Assembly (NCBI GenBank): GCA_029203105.1
Contig: CP119318.1
Location: forward strand, 2,742,501 to 2,806,500
Direction of reading: 5' to 3'
DNA length: 64,000 bases
DNA from: Candidatus Kaistia colombiensis
GTDB taxonomy: Bacteria > Pseudomonadota > Alphaproteobacteria > Rhizobiales > Kaistiaceae
Shown here in pieces: positions 35,741-43,750 of the stretch. Position 1 is the stretch's first letter. Every line of letters begins with the position of its first letter. The translations under genes and the position numbers were made by a program. The notes under the pieces were generated by a model. That model did no database searches, was not told where the DNA came from, and saw only the letters and a list, made by a program, of their open reading frames with translations.

Positions 35741-37090
35741 ATGAACGCCAAATTCCTCGGCGCCGTCGGCACCTTTGCTGTGGCCGCGCTGCTCGCCGGC
35801 CCGGCTGCGGCTGACAAGACCAAGATCGATTTCTGGTTCGGCAATTCGGGCGATATCGCCAAGCGCGTGCAGGAGCAGTGCGATCGCTTCAACGCCAGCC
35901 AGACCGACTACGAAGTCGTCTGCACGAGCCAGGGCTCGTATGACGCGTCGCTGCAGAACACCATCGCGGCCTTCCGCGCCGGCCAGCAGCCGACCATCGC
36001 CCAGGTGTCGGATGCCGGCACGCTCGATATCATGCTGTCGGGCGCTTACTACCCGGCCAACAAGCTCATGACCGACATGGGCTACACGGTCGACTGGAAG
36101 GACTATTTCTCCGGCATCGCCAGCTATTACGCGACGTCGAAGGGCGAGATGTACTCGTTCCCCTTCAACTCCTCGACGGCGCTGATGTACTGGAACAAGG
36201 ATGCCTTCGCCAAGATCGGCAAGGACCATGCTCCGGCGACGTGGGAAGAAGCAGCAGCCGATTTCAAGGCGCTGAAGTCTGCCGGCTACGCTTGCCCGCT
36301 CGGCTTCAACATCTCGCGTGACGAAGTCTGGCAGCTCGAAGAGCAGTTCAACGCCATTCATGGCGAGCCGATCGCCACCAAGCAGAACGGCTATGAAGGC
36401 CTCGACGCCGAGCTGATCTTCAACAAGGGCAAGTGGGTCCAGTTCGTTCGGGATCTCAAGGGCTGGTACGACAATGGCGAAGCCGTCCTGAAGTCGAAGG
36501 AAACCGGCCAGACCTTCGTCGAAGCCTTCGCCAATGGCGATTGCCAGGTCATCCTGACCTCGGTCGGCGATCACGGCAATATCGGCCGCACCGCCAAGGA
36601 AGGCATGAACTGGGACGTCGCGATGCTGCCCGTCTATGAGGGCACCGAGCGCAAGAGCTCGTTCGTCGGCGGCGCTTCGCTCTGGGTCCTGGCCGGCAAG
36701 TCCGACGCCGAGTACAAGGGCGCAGCCGCCTTCTTCGACTTCATCGCCAAGCCGGAAGAAGCGCTGACCTGGTCGACCGTGACCGGCTACATCCCGGTTC
36801 GCAACTCGGGCTTCGAGTACCTGAACGAGCAGGGCTTCTACGGCAAGGCGCCGTACAAGGGCCGCGAACTGGCGATCCAGAGCCTGACCGCTTCGCCGGC
36901 TGACGACGTCGCCCCGCATGGCATCCGCCTCGGCGGGCTGCTGCAGATCCGCCAGGAAGTCTCCAACGGCCTGCAGGCGATCTTCATCAAGAACGAAGAC
37001 GTCCAGGCTTCGCTCGACACGGCCGCCCAACGCGGCAACCAGATCCTGCGCAAGTTCGAGCAGACCTACGCCGGCAAGACGCTTCCGTAG
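35741..37090 (+). CDS. ugpB: sn-Glycerol-3-phosphate-type ABC transporter binding protein
   Basis: The product is 449 aa with a Sec signal peptide (MNAKFLGAVGTFAVAALLAGP, cleavage after AAA near 24). The mature domain is a family-1 binding protein. KIDFWFGNSGDIAKRVQEQCDRFN, ISDAGTLDIMLSGAYYP-like hinge, SFPFNSSTALMYWNKDAF and FVGGASLWVLAG match UgpB proteins. The ligand is likely glycerol-3-phosphate or a glycerophosphodiester, judged from the permeases and the downstream hydrolases. A hairpin at 37153-37181 separates it from the permease genes, as is common where the binding protein is needed in excess. Confidence 0.88.
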   Translation: MNAKFLGAVGTFAVAALLAGPAAADKTKIDFWFGNSGDIAKRVQEQCDRFNASQTDYEVVCTSQGSYDASLQNTIAAFRAGQQPTIAQVSDAGTLDIMLSGAYYPANKLMTDMGYTVDWKDYFSGIASYYATSKGEMYSFPFNSSTALMYWNKDAFAKIGKDHAPATWEEAAADFKALKSAGYACPLGFNISRDEVWQLEEQFNAIHGEPIATKQNGYEGLDAELIFNKGKWVQFVRDLKGWYDNGEAVLKSKETGQTFVEAFANGDCQVILTSVGDHGNIGRTAKEGMNWDVAMLPVYEGTERKSSFVGGASLWVLAGKSDAEYKGAAAFFDFIAKPEEALTWSTVTGYIPVRNSGFEYLNEQGFYGKAPYKGRELAIQSLTASPADDVAPHGIRLGGLLQIRQEVSNGLQAIFIKNEDVQASLDTAAQRGNQILRKFEQTYAGKTLP

Positions 37091-37152
37091 TCCACCACAC
37101 CAAGCTCCCACCCCACCCTTCTCGCACAAGCGGGGAGGGACACGGGAGGCCG

Positions 37153-37181
37153 GGCGGAACGTGGCCCGTTCACGTTCCGCC
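37153..37181. terminator. Intercistronic hairpin between ugpB and ugpA
   Basis: Perfect 11-bp arms GGCGGAACGTG and CACGTTCCGCC enclose a 7-base loop, 63 bp after the ugpB stop. There is no T-run, so it is more likely an mRNA-stabilising or attenuating hairpin than a full terminator. Confidence 0.65.
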
Positions 37182-37279
37182 TATCCCTCGATCCGGCCTC
37201 GTCCCCCATGCGAAGCGCCGGATCCAGGCGGTCGTCGCCCGTCCCGGGGCGCCGGCAGCCTGAAGAATGAGACCGTCCG

Positions 37280-38164
37280 ATGGAAAAGCGCGCTACCTTC
37301 TCCTCCACGACAATCGGCCTGCTGTTCGCGGCCCCGATGCTCGTGCTGATCTTCGTCTTCTTCTACTGGCCGAGCGGCCAGGCGCTCTATTGGGCCTTCA
37401 CGCTCGAGCAGCCCTGGGGCGGCGGCAATACCTGGGTCGGCCTGCAGAATTTCCGCCAGCTGCTGATGGATCCCTATTACTGGGGCGCCATTTCGCGCAG
37501 CATGGTGTTCGGCCTGGGATCGACCAGCATCGCCATGGGCGTCGCCCTGCTGCTGGCGCTGTTCACCGATCGCGAGATGCGCGGTCACAAGGCCTATCGC
37601 AGCGTCTTTATCTGGCCCTATGCCATCGCCGCGCCGGCGCTGGGCCTCGCCTTCCGCTTCATCCTGGCGCCCGAAGCCGGCTTCCTGTCGCTGATCAACC
37701 AGATCTGGCCGGGGCTGTGGAATCCGGCGATGGACGGCACCGACGCGATGATCGCCGTCATCATCGCCTTCTCGTGGAAGTATATCGGCTACAACTTCAT
37801 CTTCTTCCTCTCGGCCCTGCAGAGCATTCCCCGCTCGCTGATCGAGGCCGCCGCGATGGACGGCTCCGGCCCGATGCGTCGCATGTGGGACATCCAGCTG
37901 CCGCTGCTGACCCCGACGCTGTTCTTTCTGCTGGTGATCAACATCACCGAGAGCTTCCAGGACTCCTTCGGCATCGTCGACATCATGACCCAGGGTGGCC
38001 CGGCAAGGGCGACCGAGCTGATGGTCTACAAGATCTATTTCGACGGCTTCAAAGGGCTCGATTATTCGGGCGCCGCCGCGCAGTCGATCATCCTCATGGG
38101 CCTCGTCGTCCTCCTCACCATCGTGCAGTTCCGCTTCGTCGAGCGGCGCGTGCACTACAAATAG
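37280..38164 (+). CDS. ugpA: Glycerol-3-phosphate-type ABC transporter permease
   Basis: The product is a 294-aa inner-membrane protein with six predicted helices. It opens TTIGLLFAAPMLVLIFVFFYWPSGQALYWAFTL, the family's usual first segment, and has the coupling EAA loop EAAAMDGSGPMRRMWDIQLPLL near residue 190. QGGPARATELMVYKIYFDGFK is typical of UgpA. It pairs with the next permease 12 bp downstream. The operon order B-A-E-C is that of E. coli-like ugp systems. Confidence 0.9.
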   Translation: MEKRATFSSTTIGLLFAAPMLVLIFVFFYWPSGQALYWAFTLEQPWGGGNTWVGLQNFRQLLMDPYYWGAISRSMVFGLGSTSIAMGVALLLALFTDREMRGHKAYRSVFIWPYAIAAPALGLAFRFILAPEAGFLSLINQIWPGLWNPAMDGTDAMIAVIIAFSWKYIGYNFIFFLSALQSIPRSLIEAAAMDGSGPMRRMWDIQLPLLTPTLFFLLVINITESFQDSFGIVDIMTQGGPARATELMVYKIYFDGFKGLDYSGAAAQSIILMGLVVLLTIVQFRFVERRVHYK

Positions 38165-38176
38165 GGGGCGGATCCG

Positions 38177-39091
38177 ATGGTCGAACGCACACCTATCTTC
38201 AATGCCATCTGCCAGATCGTTCTCCTGATCGGCCTGCTGACGGTCCTGCTGCCCTTCGTGATCGTCATCGTCGCGGCGACGCATGACATCCGCGCCGTCA
38301 ACACCGTGCCGATGTCGCTCGTCCCGGGCTCGGACCTGTTCGTCAACCTGCACGAAGCCTGGGTTCGCGCCGATCTCGGCCGCAAGCTCTTCAACTCGTT
38401 CCTGTTCGCCGGTGCCGTGGCGGCCGGCAAGGTGCTGCTCTCATCGATGGCCGCCTTCGCCATCGTCTATTTCCGCTTCCCCGGCCGGATGCTGATGTTC
38501 TGGCTGATCTTCATCACTCTGATGCTGCCGCTCGAAGTTCGCATCGTGCCGACCTATGCGGTGGCGGCCAATGCGCTGGCGCCGTTCCAGGCGATCCTGG
38601 ATATCACCGGCATCTCCTGGCTGATCCATCAAGTCTCCGGTTTGCAGGTGAAGCTCGAATGGGGCCTGCTCAATTCCTATACCGGCCTGATCCTGCCGCT
38701 CGTCGCCACCGCGACCGGCACGTTCCTGTACCGCCAGTTCTACCTGACGGTGCCGGACGAGTTGGCGGAGGCCGCCAAGATGGACGGTTCCGGCCCGGTC
38801 CGCTTCTTCGTCGACATCCTGTTTCCGCTGTCGAAGCCCAACATGATCGCGCTCTTCACCATCATGTTCGTCTGGTCGTGGAACCAGTATCTCTGGCCGC
38901 TCCTAATCACCACCGATCCGAATTTCGGCATCGCCGTGACGCAGCTGAAGAACCTCATTCCTTCCGAATTCGGCCTGCCGGACTGGAACGTCGCCATGGC
39001 GGGGACGCTCATCATCATGGCACCGCCCCTCATCGTCGTGATCCTCATGCAGCGCTGGTTCGTGCGCGGCCTGATCTCGACCGAAAAATGA
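38177..39091 (+). CDS. ugpE: Glycerol-3-phosphate-type ABC transporter permease
   Basis: The product is a 304-aa permease with six helices. The EAA loop is EAAKMDGSGPVRFFVDILFPLS near residue 195, and MFVWSWNQYLWPLLITTDPN follows it, as in UgpE. It is separated from ugpA by 12 bp and from ugpC by 17 bp. Intact. Confidence 0.91.
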   Translation: MVERTPIFNAICQIVLLIGLLTVLLPFVIVIVAATHDIRAVNTVPMSLVPGSDLFVNLHEAWVRADLGRKLFNSFLFAGAVAAGKVLLSSMAAFAIVYFRFPGRMLMFWLIFITLMLPLEVRIVPTYAVAANALAPFQAILDITGISWLIHQVSGLQVKLEWGLLNSYTGLILPLVATATGTFLYRQFYLTVPDELAEAAKMDGSGPVRFFVDILFPLSKPNMIALFTIMFVWSWNQYLWPLLITTDPNFGIAVTQLKNLIPSEFGLPDWNVAMAGTLIIMAPPLIVVILMQRWFVRGLISTEK

Positions 39092-39108
39092 TCTGAAAGG
39101 CTGGTCCG

Positions 39109-40227
39109 ATGTCATCGATTGCCATCAAGGGCGTCAAGAAGAACTACTCGAAGACCGCTGTCGTGCATGGCGTCGATCTCGAGATCGCAACGGGTGAATT
39201 CATCGTCATCCTCGGTCCGTCCGGCTGCGGCAAGTCCACGCTGCTCCGCATGATCGCAGGCCTCGAGGATATCTCGGGCGGCGAGATCTGGATCGACAAC
39301 AAGCTGGTCAACCAGATGGAGCCGCGCGAGCGCGGCTGCGCCATGGTGTTCCAGAACTACGCGCTCTATCCGCACATGACGGTGGCCGAGAATATCGGCT
39401 ACGCGCTCAAGGTCGCCGGCGTACCGAAGGCCGAACGGATGAAGCGCGTCGCGGCCACCGCCAAGGTGGTCGGCCTCGAAGCCTTCCTCGATCGTCGCCC
39501 GGCCGCCCTTTCCGGCGGCCAGCGCCAGCGCGTCGCCATGGGCCGCGCCATCGTGCGCGAGCCGAAGGTGTTCCTGTTCGACGAGCCGCTTTCCAACCTC
39601 GACGCCAAGCTGCGTGTTGCCATGCGCGCCGAGATTCGCCGCCTGCATCGCCGCATCGCCGCCTCGCCGCTACCTCCGTCTTTGTCACGCACGACCAGAC
39701 CGAGGCGATGACGCTGGGCGACCGTCTCGTCGTCATGAATGGCGGCCGCATCGAGCAGGTCGGTACGCCCGGCCGAGGTTTACAACCGGCCGGCCACCCG
39801 CTTCGTCGCCAATTTCGTCGGCTCGCCGTCGATGAATCTGATGGAAGGCGCGATCGATCGGCATGGCGTGTTTGTCTATGACGAGCAGCGCCGCATCCCG
39901 CTGCCCGGTGCGATCGAGGCCCGCTTGGTCGGCCACAAAGTCACGCTCGGCGTTCGTGCCGAAGCCGCGAAGCTTGTCGCCGCCGGCACAGCCGGTTCGA
40001 TCCCCGCTACCGTCGATTTCATCGAGGAACTGGGCGCGGGCCGTGTCGTCCATACCGATTTCGATGGCCTGTCATTCGCCGTCGCGCTGAGCGATGCCAC
40101 CGCGTTCCAGACCGGCGACGCCGTCGGCGTCATGATTGATCCGGCCGACGTGCATCTGTTTGCGATCGACACCGGCAAGCGCATCGATGCGGTCGCGCCG
40201 CAGCCGGTCGCCGTCGCTGCCCCCTGA
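39109..40227 (+). pseudogene. ugpC: Glycerol-3-phosphate-type ABC transporter ATPase, two frameshifts
   Basis: Corrected, the gene codes a 372-aa ATPase. The first frame keeps Walker A GPSGCGKST, Q-loop VFQNYALYPHMTV, signature LSGGQRQRVAMGRA and Walker B VFLFDEPLSNLD. The frame slips by one base at about 39660-39672, just before the switch-His segment (VFVTHDQTEAMTL), and slips back by one extra C at 39768-39772 before AEVYNRPATRFVANFVGSP. The C-terminal regulatory OB domain (about 240-372) is intact. The two shifts cancel, so only about 32 residues are misread, but a stop in the wrong frame ends the printed protein at 200 aa. Confidence 0.85.
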
Positions 40228-40250
40228 CCCCCATTCTCGAGAGACCTGCC

Positions 40251-41189
40251 ATGACCCAAAACCTGATCACGCAAGATCTCATCACCCATGTCGGCTTCGC
40301 CACCACCTCCGGCGACGGCGACATGAACCATATCGAGGCCTCGCTCGCCCGCATCGTCGAACTCGGCGCCGACGTTGCCGAGCTGTCGCTTTGTGGCGAC
40401 GACCTGATCTCCGGCGGCCGCGTGATCGAGAGCCGCGCGAAGCGTCTCGCCGATATCTGCGCCAAGTTCCCGCTGCGCTACACCGTGCACGGGCTGATCG
40501 TCTCCAACTTCATGGATGCGCCGAACCTCGAATTCCAGAAGGCCGCCGCGCGCGCCATGGTCGAGCTCAGCCAGCGCGTCGGTTCCGACATCCTCGTCCA
40601 TCACAGCGGCCATGCACCGATGGCGCCGCGCCGAGTCATCGCCGGCTATGACCGCATGCAGCAGGATGCGCTGACGGAGCTGGCCGATTTTGCCGGCGAG
40701 CGCGGCGTTCGCATCGCGCTGGAAAACATCTTCGCCGTCGATGACGACATGTATCGTCAGCAGCCGTCCGAGGTTGCCGCCACCGTCGAGGCGATCAACC
40801 ATCCCTATCTCGTCACGACGATCGATTTCGGCCACGCCTATATCGAGGCAACCCGCACCGGCGGCGATTTCCTCGATGAAGTCGCGTCGATGGGACCGGT
40901 CGCCGGCCATCTGCATGTGCATGACAGCTTCGGCCGTCCCTACACGATGTCGAAATTCTACCACCAGAGCGAGGCGATCGCGCTCGGCATCGGCGACCTG
41001 CATTTGCCGCTCGGCTGGTGCGATCTGCCGTGGGAGAGCGTGTTCGACACCATCGACGTGCTGCCCGGCACGGCGCTGATCATGGAGATCGGCGAGCGTT
41101 TCGACTCCGAACGCGCCGAGTCGATCGAGCGCGCCCGTGCCCTCGCCGCCCGCCTCAACGCTCGCCACGCCGCGGCGCGCGCTGCCTGA
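40251..41189 (+). CDS. Xylose-isomerase-like TIM-barrel protein (AP-endonuclease family 2)
   Basis: The product is 312 aa, one TIM barrel of the sugar-phosphate isomerase/epimerase group. Likely metal ligands are in ILVHHSGHA, the Glu of VRIALENIF, the DFGHA segment (Asp, His), HLHVHDS (His, Asp) and the late LIMEIGE Glu. The gene is 23 bp after ugpC and overlaps the hydrolase gene's vicinity by only a 4-bp gap, so it belongs to the ugp operon. It may isomerise or epimerise a sugar- or polyol-phosphate released from the transported compound. Confidence 0.8.
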   Translation: MTQNLITQDLITHVGFATTSGDGDMNHIEASLARIVELGADVAELSLCGDDLISGGRVIESRAKRLADICAKFPLRYTVHGLIVSNFMDAPNLEFQKAAARAMVELSQRVGSDILVHHSGHAPMAPRRVIAGYDRMQQDALTELADFAGERGVRIALENIFAVDDDMYRQQPSEVAATVEAINHPYLVTTIDFGHAYIEATRTGGDFLDEVASMGPVAGHLHVHDSFGRPYTMSKFYHQSEAIALGIGDLHLPLGWCDLPWESVFDTIDVLPGTALIMEIGERFDSERAESIERARALAARLNARHAAARAA

Positions 41190-41193
41190 TCCG

Positions 41194-42258
41194 ATGAGCG
41201 ACGCAATGCCCCTGAACGAAGCCGTCACGACCCAGTCCAATCTGGTGACGACCGTGGTGCCGCAACTGCCGGCGCCTTCCTCCGCGCTACTTCACGAGGC
41301 GTTGCGTTCCAACAAGTCGAGGGCGGAGCATGATCGTCTCGCCCTCGACCTGCCGGCATTCAATGCCGTCGAGATACGGGGGCCGGCTCCCGTGACGCGA
41401 CCGGAGGGGCCACTCCGCATTGCGGCCTGGAATGCCGAGCGCCTCAAATATCAGACGCCTTCCGCCGATCTGGTCGCGGGCGTTGCGCCCGACATCCTGC
41501 TGCTTTCCGAGACGGATCTCGGCATGGCGCGGGCTGGCAACCGCCACACCACGGCCGATCTCGCCGCCGCGCTCGGCATGGGCTACGCCTATGGCGTCGA
41601 GTTCCTCGAACTGGGCCTTGGCGACGACCGCGAGCGCGCCTGGCATGCCGGCGAGACCAACGCGGTCGGCTTTCACGGCAACGCGCTGCTGTCGCGCCTG
41701 CCGTTCAGCGATGTGGCGCTGATCCGCCTCGATGACGGCGCCATCTGGTGGGTGGATGCCAAGGACGGCGAGCATCGGCTTGGCTGGCGCATGGCGATCG
41801 CGGCAAAGATCGAGACCGGGCAGGGGCCGCTCTGGGCCGTCGTCGTCCATCTCGAAAGCAAATCCGACGCGGCCGACCGCACCCGCCAGATGGCTAGGCT
41901 GCTGGAGGCGGTCGAAGGCTTGGCGGGTGACCTGCCTGTTGTCATCGGCGGCGATCTGAACACCAATGCCCTGATGGGGCATACGCCGGCTAACTGGCTC
42001 GCCGGCCCGCAAAAGCATGAACCGCTGTTTTCGCTCATGGCCGAAGCGGGCTTCGCGTGGCAGGAGGCGAACACCGCCGATGCGACGCTGCGCATGCGCC
42101 CGGACGGCACGCCGCTGCCGCCCTATTGCCGGATCGACTGGCTGCTTTCGCGCGGCCTGACGGGCTCGAACCCGCGCACCGTGCCGGCGCTCGACAAATC
42201 GGGCAACGCGATCTCCGACCACGATCTGATCGTCGCGGATTTTTCGGTTCGCGCTTGA
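41194..42258 (+). CDS. Endonuclease/exonuclease/phosphatase-family hydrolase in the ugp operon
   Basis: The product is 354 aa. From about residue 75 it has the EEP fold: RIAAWNAERLK (Asn), LLLSETDLGM (catalytic Glu), HLESKS (His), VIGGDLNTNA (Asp, Asn) and the ending ISDHDLIVADF with the catalytic Asp-His. The N-terminal 70 residues are poorly conserved looking. Start ATG 41194 is 5 bp after the upstream stop. EEP enzymes cleave phosphodiesters in nucleic acids, inositol lipids or sphingomyelin. Its operon place suggests action on glycerophosphodiesters imported by the Ugp-like system, taking the part UgpQ plays in E. coli. This is inference. Confidence 0.78.
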   Translation: MSDAMPLNEAVTTQSNLVTTVVPQLPAPSSALLHEALRSNKSRAEHDRLALDLPAFNAVEIRGPAPVTRPEGPLRIAAWNAERLKYQTPSADLVAGVAPDILLLSETDLGMARAGNRHTTADLAAALGMGYAYGVEFLELGLGDDRERAWHAGETNAVGFHGNALLSRLPFSDVALIRLDDGAIWWVDAKDGEHRLGWRMAIAAKIETGQGPLWAVVVHLESKSDAADRTRQMARLLEAVEGLAGDLPVVIGGDLNTNALMGHTPANWLAGPQKHEPLFSLMAEAGFAWQEANTADATLRMRPDGTPLPPYCRIDWLLSRGLTGSNPRTVPALDKSGNAISDHDLIVADFSVRA

Positions 42259-42280
42259 GTTGCCGGAGGGGCCGTTCCTT

Positions 42281-42401
42281 CACCTCTCCCTGAGGGAGAG
42301 GTGACGCCCAACGGGCGGTGGGTGAGGGTTTACGGCCTCTCCGGATAGTTCCCTAAACCCTCACCCGGAGCTTCGCTCCGACCTCTCCCTCAGGGAGAGG
42401 T
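42281..42401. repeat. 120-bp palindromic repeat, copy A3 (inverted)
   Basis: Reverse-complement orientation relative to copies at 20057-20178 and 25606-25730. One inner hairpin reads CGGAGC-TTC-GCTCCG as in A2; the other is CGCCC-AAC-GGGCG where A1 and A2 have a GGCCG-type stem. It lies between the convergent ends of the hydrolase and DUF763 genes and could terminate both. Confidence 0.88.
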
Positions 42402-42453
42402 AAATCCAGTCCTGCGGCGCCGGCGCTACCCGTACTTCGGATGCCGGTTCGCT

Positions 42454-43683
42454 CTACTCCCAGCCAAACACGCTGCGGCCGGCATAGGTGGCCGATCGCT
42501 CGCGCTCGTCGGCGATCATTTCCTCGACGCTCGGACCGGTGGCAACGCGCTCGAGCCGCCGCGACTGTTCGTCGAGCCGCTTCAGCGCCGCCATCTCCTC
42601 CGTCTCGCCGAGCTTCGCCTTCTGCACGGCCGAAGCCATGACGCGGATCGTGTGGTCATAGACCCGCAGCGGCACGGGGAAGGGATGGCGATCCTTGCCG
42701 CCATGCGCGAAGGAGAAGCGGGCGGGATCGCTGAAACGATAGGGCGCGCCATGCACGACTTCCGCCACCATCGCCAGCGCCTGCACCGTGCGCGCGCCGA
42801 CGCCCGGCACCAGCAGCAGATCGGCGAAATCGACCGGCCCCTGGTCGGCGGCGGCCGCCAGCGCGCCATGCAGCCGCCGCGTCACGACATCACTCGACCG
42901 CACGTCATGATGCGCCGGCATGATCAGATGCGGCAGCATCCGCTGGTCGGTCGCGGGCGGCGGCGGAGCCGTCTCCGCGCGGAGCGCCGCGAATTCCAGT
43001 GCGATCCTGTCGGGACCGAGATCGGCCAGCATGTCGATCTGGCCCAAGCGCGAGGCCTCGGCGCGCTCGTCGGTCAGGTTGACGATCTCGCCCTGTCGCT
43101 CGCCGTCGATCGCCGCATGCGGCGCGTCGACGAAGCTCGTCAGCCCCTCCGACAGCCAGTGATAGCGACGCGCCTGGTGGCTGTCGTCGTTCATGCCCTG
43201 CTGCACGACGACCCAATGACCGTCATCGGTGACGATGAAGCCGTGCAGATAGAGATCGAATCCGTCCTGGATGGCGGCGCTGTCGACCTTGGCGACCAAT
43301 CGGCTGGCCTTGGCGAGCGCCATGCCATCAAAGCCGACGCGGTCGCCGATGCCGATCAGTTCCTGCGGCGTCTGCCGCGAATGTCCGCCCTTGCCGCCGC
43401 AGACATGGATCCCGAGTTCGCCCGAAAGCGGCGTCAACCCGCGCTTCAGCGCGCCGAGCACGCTGGTGGTGATCCCCGACGAATGCCAGTCCATCCCCAT
43501 GACGGCGCCGAAGGACTGGAACCAGAACGGATGGGCGAGGCGGCGCAACAGCTCGTCGCGGCCATATTCCTGGACGATCGCCTCGCTGATGACGGCGCCG
43601 AGCTTCGTCATCCGGTCGGAAAGCCAGCGCGGCACATGCCCGCCATGCAGCGGCAGATCCGCGCTCCCGGCTCGCTTGGCCAT
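42454..43683 (-). CDS. DUF763 domain protein
   Basis: The product is 409 aa, soluble, and covers the whole DUF763 family length. It begins with the family hallmark GSADLPLHGGHVPRWLSDRM. Later comes VCGGKGGHSRQTPQELIGIGDRVG and LLLVPGVGARTVQALAMVAEV, a helix-hairpin-helix-like stretch seen in DNA-binding proteins. HGGKDRHPFPVPLRVYDHTIRV closes the core. The biochemical role of the family is not established to my knowledge. It converges on the EEP gene and is transcribed alone. Confidence 0.88.
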   Translation of the reverse strand: MAKRAGSADLPLHGGHVPRWLSDRMTKLGAVISEAIVQEYGRDELLRRLAHPFWFQSFGAVMGMDWHSSGITTSVLGALKRGLTPLSGELGIHVCGGKGGHSRQTPQELIGIGDRVGFDGMALAKASRLVAKVDSAAIQDGFDLYLHGFIVTDDGHWVVVQQGMNDDSHQARRYHWLSEGLTSFVDAPHAAIDGERQGEIVNLTDERAEASRLGQIDMLADLGPDRIALEFAALRAETAPPPPATDQRMLPHLIMPAHHDVRSSDVVTRRLHGALAAAADQGPVDFADLLLVPGVGARTVQALAMVAEVVHGAPYRFSDPARFSFAHGGKDRHPFPVPLRVYDHTIRVMASAVQKAKLGETEEMAALKRLDEQSRRLERVATGPSVEEMIADERERSATYAGRSVFGWE

Positions 43684-43750
43684 GAGTGATTTCCGTTCGT
43701 TACGCGTGGATGCTCTCGGGAGAGTTTAGCACGCCGGGTACGCGGATCGC

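Noticed and set aside
37181..38353. Open frame of 390 codons antisense to ugpA
   Set aside because: It overlaps a well-supported permease throughout and shows the same Gln/Asp/His-rich mirror composition.
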